Shown here: positions 43,930 through 52,542 of the stretch, one piece after another
Position numbering within the stretch: position 1 is the first letter of the stretch
Layout: each line of letters begins with the position of its first letter
Origin: Nocardia stercoris
Lineage (GTDB): Bacteria; Actinomycetota; Actinomycetes; Mycobacteriales; Mycobacteriaceae
DNA: 64,000 bases
Assembly: GCF_003696265.1 (NCBI RefSeq)
Contig: NZ_RFFH01000007.1
Coordinates: 186,001-250,000, forward strand
Direction: 5' to 3'
Notes under the pieces: generated by a model
The model's input: only the letters and a program-made list of their open reading frames with translations
Databases searched by the model: none
Told to the model about the DNA's origin: nothing
Made by a program: the position numbers and the translations under genes

Positions 43930-44062
43930 TGCCTACCTTTCGGAAACATGCATGAGTCACAGAGGTTACAGTTTTCGGCCTGAACCATCGTCCAATTAGC
44001 GAAATATGCTCTGCTTGTTCCGATCCGGAGGGTTCATCCGGAGCTCGGCGGCCGGTGCCGGT

Positions 44063-44088
44063 CCGATCTCCCCCCGACGGGAGATCGG
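44063..44088 (-). terminator. Terminator of the beta-oxidation operon
   Basis: CCGATCTCCC (44063-44072) pairs perfectly with GGGAGATCGG (44079-44088) around a 6-base loop. It lies 11 bases beyond the stop of the MpaB-like gene, the last gene of the minus-strand operon. Confidence 0.75.
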
Positions 44089-44099
44089 GGCCGAACCGC

Positions 44100-45314
44100 T
44101 CAGGCCGTCCGCGCCAGGTGCTCGGCGGCACCGCCGATCGTGGCGGGCCCACTGGTCATGACGCGCAGGAACGCCTCGTTCTCCCGCTCACCGCGGGCGG
44201 CGGCACGCGCCATCGCCTCGGGCCCGGTGTGCGCGGCGATCGACCGGGCCAGATTGACCGGGAACCGGAGCGCCGGATACCACGGCAGCACGTAGGGCAC
44301 ACCCAGTGTCCGCAGGGTGCGCGGGCCGAGGAACGCGCCCGTGATCGACAGGTGCGCCGACCGCGCCACCCGCCGGCGCAGCCGCGGGAGCCGGTCGTAG
44401 TTCCAGCCCAGCGGGTCGTCCACCATCGGCGCCGCCAGCTGCCGGGTGGTCTCGTCAGGCGTCGCCAGCGCGGTCAGCGTGTGGTAGAGGATGCGCACCC
44501 CGTCGCGGAACGACTTCGGCAGGAACTCGTCCCGGACACCCATCAGCCAGCCCGTGTACCGCGCGACGTGCGCGACCGCCTCCAGGTCGGACTTCGTCAC
44601 CAGCAGACCGATCCCGAAACCGCCTGCCGCAGGGGCGATCAGCGAGCCCACCATGGTGGCAGCCATATCGGTCTGATTGATCGGCAGCCCCCAGGCGTCC
44701 GCCCGCCAGTCCGGCAGCGCCGCCACGTGCCGGCGCACCATCGCGTGGATCATCCGGACCCGCAGCGTGGACCGGTAGCCCACACCGAACGGGCCCAGGC
44801 CGCCGTCGGTGACGATGTCCATCGCCCACCGCATCGTCTCCGCGAAGCGGGTGTTCGATCCCTTCTCCAATGCGCCGGTGCGCAACAGGGTTTGGTTGAA
44901 CCCGGCGAACTGGTATCCGCCCAGCAGGGAGATGTCACGGCCCAGGGACATACCGTCCGATCCGCCGAGCCGCAGCACCTGCGCGCCCCGGATCAGGGTG
45001 TCCGGATCGACCCAGTCGGGGGTGGCCTCGGCGTGAGCGAAGAACTCCCGCAACGGTTCCGGCGGCGACATCAGACTCTCGATGCCGCCGGCCAGCGCCT
45101 GTTCGAACAGCGGGCGGGCGTTCTTCATCCCGGCCGAGTACATCCATTCGACCAGCCGGTCCATCGGTTCGTCGCCCACGGTGAGGCATTCGCCCATCCG
45201 CCGGAATTCCGCGGCGGTCGGTTTGCGGATCCCCAGCGCGAGCGCGAACGCGCGCACCATGCCCGGCACGGGTTTCGGTCCCGCGGGATGACGCGACGGT
45301 ATGACCTGGGACAT
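44100..45314 (-). CDS. MpaB-family oxygenase (DUF2236)
   Basis: A 404-residue protein of the MpaB/DUF2236 family, which includes heme-b oxygenases that cleave C=C bonds, such as the rubber oxygenase Lcp and fungal MpaB. The core 'YRSTLRVRMIHAMVRRHVAA' near residues 179-198 contains the Arg-x3-Arg/His cluster that contacts heme in relatives, followed by 'WGLPINQTDMAATMVG' near 208. No Tat or Sec signal is visible, unlike secreted rubber oxygenases, so it is likely intracellular. It follows the FadB-like gene by 33 bases and ends the beta-oxidation operon, suggesting oxidative cleavage of a lipid or isoprenoid chain. Substrate unknown. Confidence 0.82.
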   Translation of the reverse strand: MSQVIPSRHPAGPKPVPGMVRAFALALGIRKPTAAEFRRMGECLTVGDEPMDRLVEWMYSAGMKNARPLFEQALAGGIESLMSPPEPLREFFAHAEATPDWVDPDTLIRGAQVLRLGGSDGMSLGRDISLLGGYQFAGFNQTLLRTGALEKGSNTRFAETMRWAMDIVTDGGLGPFGVGYRSTLRVRMIHAMVRRHVAALPDWRADAWGLPINQTDMAATMVGSLIAPAAGGFGIGLLVTKSDLEAVAHVARYTGWLMGVRDEFLPKSFRDGVRILYHTLTALATPDETTRQLAAPMVDDPLGWNYDRLPRLRRRVARSAHLSITGAFLGPRTLRTLGVPYVLPWYPALRFPVNLARSIAAHTGPEAMARAAARGERENEAFLRVMTSGPATIGGAAEHLARTA

Positions 45315-45347
45315 GACAACTCCTCGTCGAGTTGGGTTTTCGGTGGA

Positions 45348-47498
45348 TCAGGCGTACGCGTCGCCGGCGCCGGCGACCGCCCGCAAGCCCTCGGGCACCT
45401 CGAACTGGCGCCCGTAGCGGTCGCGGAGCTGGTCCGCCCGGGCCACGAAACCGGCTGTGCCACCGGCATACTGGTCGATGAACTGCAGCGCGCCGCCGGT
45501 CCAGGCCGGGTAGCCGATGCCCATGATCGAACCGATATTGGCGTCGGCCGCCGATCCGACGATGTCGGCCTCGTAACAGCGGGCCGCCTCGACCGCGCCC
45601 GCGAACAGCAGCCGTTCCTTCATGTCCTCGAACGGGATCTCGACCTCGGGCCGGTAGTACTCGGTGAACAGCCCGTCCCACAGCGCGAGCCGGGTGCCGT
45701 CCGCGGCGTAGTCGTAGAAACCCTTGCCGTGCAAGCGACCCGGGCGATCGAACTCCTCGACCATGCGGTCCTGCACCGGGCCGCCGAGCGAGTCGACGAA
45801 ACCGTCCAGCTCCTGCCAGCCGCGCCGGATCTTCAGCGTGGTCTTCATGTTGACCTCGTCCATCAGGGTCAGGGCGCCGACCGGGAACCCGGCCTGGGTG
45901 GCGGCCTGCTCGATGCTGGCCGGGTGGCCGCCCTCGGCGACCATGGACAGCGCCTCGTCGGCGTACGCGCCGATCACCCGGTTGGCATAGAACGCGTAGA
46001 CGTCCTGCACCACGATCGGGGTCTTGCGGATCCGGAACGCGAAATCCATGGCGCGGGCCAGGGTCTCATCGCTGGTGGTCTCGGCGGAGATGATCTCGAG
46101 CAACGGCATCTTGTCCACCGGCGAGAAGAAGTGCAGCCCGATCAGGTCCTTGGGGCGGCTCACCGAACCGACGAGGCGCTCGAGCGGCAGCGCCGAGGTA
46201 TTCGTGGCGATCACCGCGTCCGCCGCGGCGTACTGCTCGATCTCGGCGATGACCTTCTTCTTCAGTTCCAGGTCCTCGAAGACGGCCTCGATCACCAGAT
46301 CCGCGCCTCGTGTGTCGGCGATCTCGCCGGTGGCGAGGATCCGCCCGAGGATCTCGTCGCGCTTCTCGGCGGTCATGCGGCCCTTGGCCACCGATTTGTC
46401 GAGGATCTTGCGCGAGTAGTCCTTTCCGCGCTCGGCGGCCTCGACCGTCACGTCGCGCAGCACGACCGGCAGGCCCGCGACGGCACTCACGTACGCGATC
46501 GCGGCGCCCATCATGCCCGCACCCAGGATCGCGACCTTCTGCGCTTGCCGCTCCGGGATCCCCGCCGGGCGGGAGGCGCCCTTGTTGATCGCGTTGAGGT
46601 CGAAGAACAGCGCCTTGATCATGTTGGTGCTGACCTGACCGCAGATCAGGTTGGCGCAGTACCGGGTCTCGATCGCGAACGCGGTGTCCAGGTCGACCTG
46701 GGAGCCTTCGACCGCGGCGGCCAGCACGGCGGCCGGGGCGGGCATCGGCGCGCCCTTGAGCTGCTTGCGCACGTTCGCCGGGAACGCGGGCAGGTTCGCC
46801 GCGAAGGCCGGCGAGGCCGGGGTGCCGCCGGGGATCTTGTAGCCCTGCACATCCCACGGCTGGGCCGCGTCCGGGTTGGCGGCGATCCAGGCACGCGCCT
46901 GCGCGAACATCTCGTCCGCGGTGGCGGCCACCGCGTGAATGATGCCGACCTGCAACGCCTTCGCGGGCTTCATCCGCTGGCCCTGGCCGACCACGTTCAG
47001 CACGGCGGGCACGACCCCGATCAGCCGCACCACGCGGGTCACCCCGCCGGCGCCGGGCAGCACCCCCAGGGTGACCTCGGGCAGCCCGAGCTGAGAACCC
47101 TTCTTGTCCAAGGCGATCCGGTGGTGGCAGGCCAGCGCGACCTCGAAGCCGCCGCCGAGCGCGGTGCCGTTGATCGCCGCGACCACAGGCTTGCCGAGGG
47201 TTTCGAGCCGCCGGAACGACGCCTTGTAGGCGTCGAGTCCGGCCGACACCATGGCCACGTCGTCGGGTCCGGCGTTCATGAGCAGTTCCAGGTCACCGCC
47301 GGCGAAGAAGGTGTCCTTGGCGGAGGTCAGGATGACCCCGTCGAAGGTGTCGCGTTCGGCCTCGAGCCGGTCGACGGTCTCGCGCAGTGACCGCTCGAAC
47401 GCCTCGGTCATGGTGTTGGCGGACTTGCCGGGGTCGTCCATGGTGAGCACGACGATCCGGTCTGCGCCGAGGTTCCAGTGAATCATGTTGTCGGTCAT
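45348..47498 (-). CDS. FadB-like multifunctional enoyl-CoA hydratase/3-hydroxyacyl-CoA dehydrogenase
   Basis: A 716-residue bifunctional beta-oxidation enzyme. The N-terminal crotonase domain (about 1-190) has 'AALGGGF'-type oxyanion segment 'GTALGGGFEVALACHHRIAL' near residue 111 and catalytic Glu in 'LGLPEVTLGVLPGAGG' near 140. The dehydrogenase domain begins with 'VAILGAGMMGAAIAYV' near 323 and carries the catalytic His in 'IGLHFFSPVDKMPLLEI'. The C-terminal helical domain includes 'ANRVIGAYADEALSMVAEGG'. It forms the expected complex with the thiolase encoded just upstream. The ATG at 47498 is 15 bases after the thiolase stop. Confidence 0.94.
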   Translation of the reverse strand: MTDNMIHWNLGADRIVVLTMDDPGKSANTMTEAFERSLRETVDRLEAERDTFDGVILTSAKDTFFAGGDLELLMNAGPDDVAMVSAGLDAYKASFRRLETLGKPVVAAINGTALGGGFEVALACHHRIALDKKGSQLGLPEVTLGVLPGAGGVTRVVRLIGVVPAVLNVVGQGQRMKPAKALQVGIIHAVAATADEMFAQARAWIAANPDAAQPWDVQGYKIPGGTPASPAFAANLPAFPANVRKQLKGAPMPAPAAVLAAAVEGSQVDLDTAFAIETRYCANLICGQVSTNMIKALFFDLNAINKGASRPAGIPERQAQKVAILGAGMMGAAIAYVSAVAGLPVVLRDVTVEAAERGKDYSRKILDKSVAKGRMTAEKRDEILGRILATGEIADTRGADLVIEAVFEDLELKKKVIAEIEQYAAADAVIATNTSALPLERLVGSVSRPKDLIGLHFFSPVDKMPLLEIISAETTSDETLARAMDFAFRIRKTPIVVQDVYAFYANRVIGAYADEALSMVAEGGHPASIEQAATQAGFPVGALTLMDEVNMKTTLKIRRGWQELDGFVDSLGGPVQDRMVEEFDRPGRLHGKGFYDYAADGTRLALWDGLFTEYYRPEVEIPFEDMKERLLFAGAVEAARCYEADIVGSAADANIGSIMGIGYPAWTGGALQFIDQYAGGTAGFVARADQLRDRYGRQFEVPEGLRAVAGAGDAYA

Positions 47499-47513
47499 GT
47501 GAATTGTTGTCTC

Positions 47514-48725
47514 TCAGACGCGTTCGATGATGGTGGCGATGCCCATGCCGCCGCCGATGCAGAGGGTGATCAGGGCGCGGCGGGCGCCGCGGCGCTCCAG
47601 CTCGTCGACCATGGTTCCGGTGATCATGGCGCCGGTGGCCCCGAGCGGGTGGCCCATGGCGATGGCGCCACCGTTGACGTTCAACTTCTCGTCCGGGATA
47701 CCGAGCTTCTTCTGATAGTTCAGCACCACCGACGCGAACGCCTCGTTCAGTTCGAACAGATCGATGTCGTCGAGGGTCAAACCCGCTGTGGCCAAGACTT
47801 TTTCGGTGGCGGGCACCGGACCGGTCAGCATGATGGTGGAGTCGGCGCCACTGACCGCGGAGGCGACGACCCGCGCCCGCGGCGTCAGCCCGGCGCGCTC
47901 ACCGGCCTGGTCGCTGCCGATGAGCACCAGCCCGGCGCCGTCGACGATGCCGGAACTGTTGCCCGCGTGGTGGACGTGATCGATCTTCTGCACCCGGTGG
48001 TACTTCTGCAGCGCGACCGCGTCGAAGCCACCCATCTCACCCATGGCCGCGAAGGACGGTTTCAGTCCGGCGAGATCGGCGACGGTGGTCTCCGGGCGCA
48101 TCAGCTCGTCGTGATCGAGCAGCACCGTGCCGTTCAGGTCCTTCACGGGCACAACGGATTTGGTGAAGTAGCCGCCCGACCAGGCGGCGGCCGCCCGCTG
48201 CTGCGAGCGGACCGCGTAGCGGTCGACATCCTCGCGGGTGAACCCCTCGATCGTGGCGATCAGGTCGGCGGACACACCCTGCGGCACGAAATAGGTGCGG
48301 TAGTTGGTCATCGGATCCAGCGCCCACGGCCCGCCGTCGGCGCCCAGCGGCACCCGCGACATGCACTCGACGCCACCGGCCACCACGAGCTGCTCCCAGC
48401 CCGACCGCACCTTCTGCGCGGCGGTATTGACCGCCTCCAGACCGGAACCACAGAACCGGTTGAGCTGCACACCGGCGACGGTGTCGGGCAGTCCGGCCGC
48501 GAGCGCGACCGTCTTGGCGATATCGGCGCCCTGGTCGCCGACCGGGCTGACCACGCCGAGCACGATGTCGTCGATGTCGGCCGGGTCGAGGCCGGGATGG
48601 CGGTGGCGCAGTTCGTCGATCAGGCCGGTCATGAGGTCGACGGGCTTCACGCTGTGCAGGGAGCCGGTGTTCTTACCGCGCCCACGCGGGGTGCGGATGG
48701 CTTCGTAGATGAATGCTTCGGTCAT
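47514..48725 (-). CDS. Acetyl-CoA C-acyltransferase (FadA-like thiolase)
   Basis: A 403-residue thiolase. The nucleophilic Cys is in 'NRFCGSGLEAVNTAA' near residue 91, NEAF in 'LFELNEAFASVVL' near 327, His in 'AMGHPLGATGAMI' near 357 and the second Cys in 'LCIGGGMGIATII' near 388. It lies between an acyl-CoA dehydrogenase and a FadB-like gene, so the operon encodes a full beta-oxidation spiral. ATG 48725 is preferred over the adjoining GTG 48728. Distinct from the 24438 thiolase, whose active-site loop reads CGSSQQ. Confidence 0.94.
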   Translation of the reverse strand: MTEAFIYEAIRTPRGRGKNTGSLHSVKPVDLMTGLIDELRHRHPGLDPADIDDIVLGVVSPVGDQGADIAKTVALAAGLPDTVAGVQLNRFCGSGLEAVNTAAQKVRSGWEQLVVAGGVECMSRVPLGADGGPWALDPMTNYRTYFVPQGVSADLIATIEGFTREDVDRYAVRSQQRAAAAWSGGYFTKSVVPVKDLNGTVLLDHDELMRPETTVADLAGLKPSFAAMGEMGGFDAVALQKYHRVQKIDHVHHAGNSSGIVDGAGLVLIGSDQAGERAGLTPRARVVASAVSGADSTIMLTGPVPATEKVLATAGLTLDDIDLFELNEAFASVVLNYQKKLGIPDEKLNVNGGAIAMGHPLGATGAMITGTMVDELERRGARRALITLCIGGGMGIATIIERV

Positions 48726-48762
48726 CACAGTCTTTCGGGTTCAGCTGTGTGCTTCGGATGGG

Positions 48763-49899
48763 TCACAGGAAGCGGGCGATGAGGTCCTTCATGACCTCGT
48801 TGGCGCCGGCGTAGATGCGGGCGATGCGGCCGTCGGTCCACATGCGGGCGATGGGGAATTCCTCCATGTACCCGTAGCCGCCGTGCAGCTGCAGACAGCG
48901 GTCGACGACCTCGTTCTGGCGGTCGGTGGTCCAGTACTTCACCATCGCGGCGGTTTTCACGTCGAGCTCACCGCGCAGGTGCTTGGCCAGCGCGTCATCG
49001 ACGAACGTGCGCACCACCGCGGCGATGGTGGCGCATTCGGCGAGTTCCATGCGGGTGTTCTGCAGCGCGAACAGCGGTTTGCCGAACGCCGTGCGGGACT
49101 TGGTGTATTCGATGGTGGTCTCGACGGCGTTCTCGATCACTGCCGCCGCCCCGACGCCGGTGATCAGCCGCTCCTGCGGGAGCTGCTGCATCAGCTGGAA
49201 AAAGCCCTGCCCCTCGGCGTCGCCCAGCAGGTTCGCCACCGGGACGCGCAGGCCGTCGAAGAACAGTTCGGTGGTGTCCTGGCCCTTCTGGCCGACCTTC
49301 TTCAGGATCCGGCCGCGCTCGAAACCCGGTGTGTCGTCGGCGACTTCGGCTACCAGCAGCGAGACGCCCCGCGCACCCTGGGTCGGGTCGGTCTTGACCG
49401 CGATGATCAGCAGGTCGCAGTTGCGACCGTTGGAGATGAACGTCTTGGCGCCCGAGACGACGTACTCGTCGCCCTCACGGATCGCCTTGGTGGTGATGTT
49501 CTGCAGGTCGGATCCGGTGCCGGGCTCGGTCATGGCGATCGCGCCGATCCACTCCCCCGACGCGAGTTTCGGCAGCCAGCGGTGCTTGTTCTCCTCCGAG
49601 GCGTAGGCCAGCAGGTAGTGCGGCACGATCCCGGTGTGCACCGGCAGCTGCATGCAGGTGTCGCCGGCCTTGACCTGCTCGGTGATCAGGACCGCCTCGT
49701 GCGCGAAAGTGCCTCCGCCACCGCCGTATTCCTCGGGGATCGACATGCACAGCAGGCCGAGTTCACCGGCACGGCGATAGACGTCGCGGGAGGGGCGGCC
49801 CTGCGCGATGAACTCCTCGCGGCGCGGCACGACCTCCTCGGTGAAGAAGGCGCGGGCGAGCTTGCTGAGTTCGGTGAGTTCACCGGGGTCGGCGGTCAT
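48763..49899 (-). CDS. Acyl-CoA dehydrogenase (long-chain/isovaleryl-like group)
   Basis: A 378-residue flavoprotein. 'IAMTEPGTGSDLQNITTKA' near residue 119 and 'VSGAKTFISNGRNCDLLI' near 148 bind FAD. The C-terminus 'IYAGANEVMKDLIARFL' has no Glu in the YEGT position, so the catalytic Glu is probably on the alternative helix, as in long-chain and isovaleryl-CoA dehydrogenases. 'RTAFGKPLFALQNTRMELAE' near 268 is typical. It is first in the operon with thiolase, FadB-like and MpaB-like genes, and a TetR operator lies 90 bases upstream. Confidence 0.94.
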   Translation of the reverse strand: MTADPGELTELSKLARAFFTEEVVPRREEFIAQGRPSRDVYRRAGELGLLCMSIPEEYGGGGGTFAHEAVLITEQVKAGDTCMQLPVHTGIVPHYLLAYASEENKHRWLPKLASGEWIGAIAMTEPGTGSDLQNITTKAIREGDEYVVSGAKTFISNGRNCDLLIIAVKTDPTQGARGVSLLVAEVADDTPGFERGRILKKVGQKGQDTTELFFDGLRVPVANLLGDAEGQGFFQLMQQLPQERLITGVGAAAVIENAVETTIEYTKSRTAFGKPLFALQNTRMELAECATIAAVVRTFVDDALAKHLRGELDVKTAAMVKYWTTDRQNEVVDRCLQLHGGYGYMEEFPIARMWTDGRIARIYAGANEVMKDLIARFL

Positions 49900-49988
49900 G
49901 GTTACTCCTCATGGTCGGCGTTGTTCCCGTCGATCGCGGGTGTGCGCGGCCCGCACGCCACTGCGGTGCCGTCGTTCTTACCACAGCT

Positions 49989-50006
49989 ACTTAGCGAGCG
50001 ATAGGT
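49989..50006. promoter_or_regulatory. TetR-type operator, copy 4
   Basis: ACTTAGCGAGCGATAGGT matches copy 2 (28061-28078) at 14-15 of 18 positions, with the left arm and centre identical. It lies 90 bases before the acyl-CoA dehydrogenase start, about 22 kb from the TetR gene at 27332. Confidence 0.65.
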
Positions 50007-50068
50007 AACGGCCGACTCGCCGGTATCGGCGGACCCGGCGACCGGCGGCATTCGGTCTCCTTTCACCG

Positions 50069-50884
50069 TCATCGCAGGTCCCGCCGTCGCACCTGGTCCT
50101 GCAGGACCAGGGCGGCACACGCCGCGGGATCGTCGTTGAAGGGCAGATGGCCGCAGTGCCGGAGGGCCACGTGCCGCGCGAACGGCAGCACCGCCCGCGC
50201 CCGCCGGCTCTGCGTCGGATAGGTGAGCACCGCATCCCGCGTACCCCAGGCAACGGTGACCGGAATGCGCCGCAGCGCACCGGGATCGTCGCCGAGCGCC
50301 AGGCGATAGCCACCGAAACTGTCCCGGGCCGCCACGAACGAGGCGGCGGCCACCAGCGCGGCCACGTCGGCGCGCGCCGAATCCGCCGGCACCCGACCGG
50401 GCCGGCCGAACAACGCGCTCAACAGAACCGCCTTGCCGGCCGGGTGGTCGAGAGCGGCGGATACCAGCGGACCGGTCGCCCCGCCCGCGGCCCGCAGGGC
50501 GGTGAGCAGTCCCTGCACCCACCACAGCCCGGGCCGGCCGTAGCAGCCGATCGGCGCGAAAGCGGTGACCGCGCAGGCGATTCCGGCCCGGCCCAGTTCC
50601 AGTGCCACCCCGCCGCCCATGGAACTGCCCACCACGTGCGGCCGCTCGATACCGATCCGGTCCAGCCAGCCGGTCAGCCAGCGCGCGTACCCGCGCGCGC
50701 CGGGCTCGACCCCGGCGATCGGCGGCGTCCGCCCGAACCCGGGCAGGTCCACCGCGATCACCTCGTGCTCGGCCGCCAGCCGGTCGAGGATCGGCTCGAA
50801 ACACTGCCAGCGGCTACCCAATCCGTGCACCAGCACGATCGGCGACCCGGAGCCGCGGCGTTCACAGGACACCTGGGTGGTCAC
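50069..50884 (-). CDS. Alpha/beta hydrolase
   Basis: A 271-residue serine hydrolase. The oxyanion region is 'IVLVHGLGSRWQCFEPIL' near residue 16, the nucleophile elbow GSSMGG near 87, the acid in 'WGTRDAVLTYP' near 218 and the catalytic His in 'HCGHLPFNDDP' near 247. It is last in a four-gene operon, overlapping the acyl-CoA ligase stop by 4 bases. It is a good candidate for opening the ester or lactone made by the Baeyer-Villiger monooxygenase at the head of the operon, which is inferred from context. Confidence 0.9.
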   Translation of the reverse strand: MTTQVSCERRGSGSPIVLVHGLGSRWQCFEPILDRLAAEHEVIAVDLPGFGRTPPIAGVEPGARGYARWLTGWLDRIGIERPHVVGSSMGGGVALELGRAGIACAVTAFAPIGCYGRPGLWWVQGLLTALRAAGGATGPLVSAALDHPAGKAVLLSALFGRPGRVPADSARADVAALVAAASFVAARDSFGGYRLALGDDPGALRRIPVTVAWGTRDAVLTYPTQSRRARAVLPFARHVALRHCGHLPFNDDPAACAALVLQDQVRRRDLR

Positions 50885-52542
50885 TGCGCACGCTCCGTCG
50901 CGTCGAGCTCCTGCAGTGCGCGGCGCACGACCTTTCCGGTCGGATTGCGGGGCAACTCGGGCACGAACAACACGTCACGCGGCACCTTGTACCGGGCGAG
51001 ATTGGCCCGCACGTGCTGCCGGACCGCGTCGGCGTCGAGCTCGGCGCCCGGTTCCCGCACCACCACCGCCCGCAGGCGCTGCCCGAACTCCGGGTCCGGC
51101 ACGCCGACGACGGCGACCTCGTCCACGCCGTCGAGCGCGGTGAGCAGGTTCTCCACCTCCAGCGGGTAGACGTTCTCGGCGCCGGAGACGATCATGTCGT
51201 CGTCGCGGCCGTCGATGAACAGCAGTCCGTCCGCGTCGAAGTGGCCCATGTCGCCGGTGGACATGAAACCGTCGACGATCTGCTTGTGCCGGCCGTCGGT
51301 GTAGCCCTCGAACGGGGCGCCGCTGCGGACGAACACCCGCCCGCGCACCCCCGCACCGGATACGCGCCGATCCGCGGCGTCGAACAGCGCGACCTCGGCG
51401 GTGACCGGCGCCCGTCCCACCGTGCCGGGTGCGCGGCGCAGTTCGGCGGGCTGGGCGACCGCGGCGATCGCCACCTCGGTGGACCCGTACAGGTTGTAGA
51501 GCACCTCACCGAAGATGTCCTGCACCCTTTGCGCGAGGTCCGGAGACAGTGCGGACCCAGCGACCACGATCGCCCGCAGCGCCGAAAGGTCGTAGCGGGC
51601 AATGACATCGGCCGGCAGGGCGACCATCCGGTTGAGCATGGTCGGCACCGCGACCAGCATCTCGGCGCGATGCTCGGCCAGCAGCCGCAGGGTCTGCTCG
51701 GCGTCGAAGCGCCGCACCAGGATGGTCTGCGCGGCGGTGGCCGTGGCCGCGGTCCACATGCCGAATCCGGTGGCGTGGAACAGCGGCGAGACGATCATGA
51801 CCCGGCCCTGGCGCGGGAACGGGATCCGGTCCACGAACAGCGCGCTGACCAGCGGGCTCACCGTGGTGCGCGGTGCGCCCTTGGGCAGGCCGGTGGTGCC
51901 GCTGGTCAGGATGATGAATCCCCCGGCCTGTGCCGGTGCCGGCGGTGGGGTGCGGTCGCCGGACGCGATCAGCTCGTCGATCGTGCGCACGCCGTCCGCC
52001 ACGGTGTCGCCGTCGTCGAGCCAGGTCAGGACCCGGGGCAGCTCGGGCGGCAGGGCGGCGAGCAGACCGTGGAACTCACTGTCGTGCAATACCGCTCGCA
52101 CCTGTTCGCGGGCACAGACCTCCGCGAACTGCGGTTCGGCGAACCCGGTGTTCAGCATGGCGAGCCGGAACCCGGCCCGGCCCGCGGCGCACACCGTCAG
52201 CAGCAGGCCGCGGTGGTCCCGCGCCAGGACGCCGACCACCGAACCCGGGGTCAGACCCAGGTCGAGCAGGGCGTTCGCGAGCGCGTCGGCCTGCTCGTCG
52301 AGTTCGCGGTAGGTCAGCACACCCCGCTCGTCGGCGAGCGCGGGAGCGTCCGGATGGTCCTGGGCGGCGTTGCGGATCAGGGTGGCCTGCGGGCCGAACA
52401 CCTTGCCGCCCTGGGCCGTTCGCAGCAGGCGCAGCGGCCGGGTCAGGTCGATGACCCCGGAATTGTGCAGGGTGGCCACGGCCCGGACCGTCTCGACGGT
52501 GTGACCGACCGTACGGACAGCTTCGCGGAGAACGGATTTCAT
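50881..52542 (-). CDS. Acyl-CoA synthetase (FadD-like, AMP-forming)
   Basis: A 553-residue ANL-superfamily ligase that activates a carboxylic acid with ATP and CoA. The P-loop 'FIILTSGTTGLPKGAPR' lies near residue 210, 'YNLYGSTEVAIAAVAQP' near 345, the hinge 'DGRDDDMIVSGAENVYPLEV' near 440 and the catalytic Lys in 'PRNPTGKVVRRALQ' near 535. ATG 52542 overlaps the GMC oxidase stop (ATGA), which fixes the start. A hydrophobic N-terminal helix of about 20 residues may associate with membrane. In M. tuberculosis a FadD (FadD13) likewise ends the mymA operon. Confidence 0.93.
   Translation of the reverse strand: MKSVLREAVRTVGHTVETVRAVATLHNSGVIDLTRPLRLLRTAQGGKVFGPQATLIRNAAQDHPDAPALADERGVLTYRELDEQADALANALLDLGLTPGSVVGVLARDHRGLLLTVCAAGRAGFRLAMLNTGFAEPQFAEVCAREQVRAVLHDSEFHGLLAALPPELPRVLTWLDDGDTVADGVRTIDELIASGDRTPPPAPAQAGGFIILTSGTTGLPKGAPRTTVSPLVSALFVDRIPFPRQGRVMIVSPLFHATGFGMWTAATATAAQTILVRRFDAEQTLRLLAEHRAEMLVAVPTMLNRMVALPADVIARYDLSALRAIVVAGSALSPDLAQRVQDIFGEVLYNLYGSTEVAIAAVAQPAELRRAPGTVGRAPVTAEVALFDAADRRVSGAGVRGRVFVRSGAPFEGYTDGRHKQIVDGFMSTGDMGHFDADGLLFIDGRDDDMIVSGAENVYPLEVENLLTALDGVDEVAVVGVPDPEFGQRLRAVVVREPGAELDADAVRQHVRANLARYKVPRDVLFVPELPRNPTGKVVRRALQELDATERAQ

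Noticed and set aside
43930..44099. Possible promoter-linked regulatory RNA in the gap before the SGNH gene
   Set aside because: The only strong structure is the 44063-44088 hairpin, explained as the terminator of the minus-strand operon ending at 44100.
44055..47390. Plus-strand open frame of 1111 codons
   Set aside because: It is the antisense of the MpaB-like and FadB-like genes, is very rich in Arg, Gly, His and Asp, and shows no domain. A typical GC-driven shadow.
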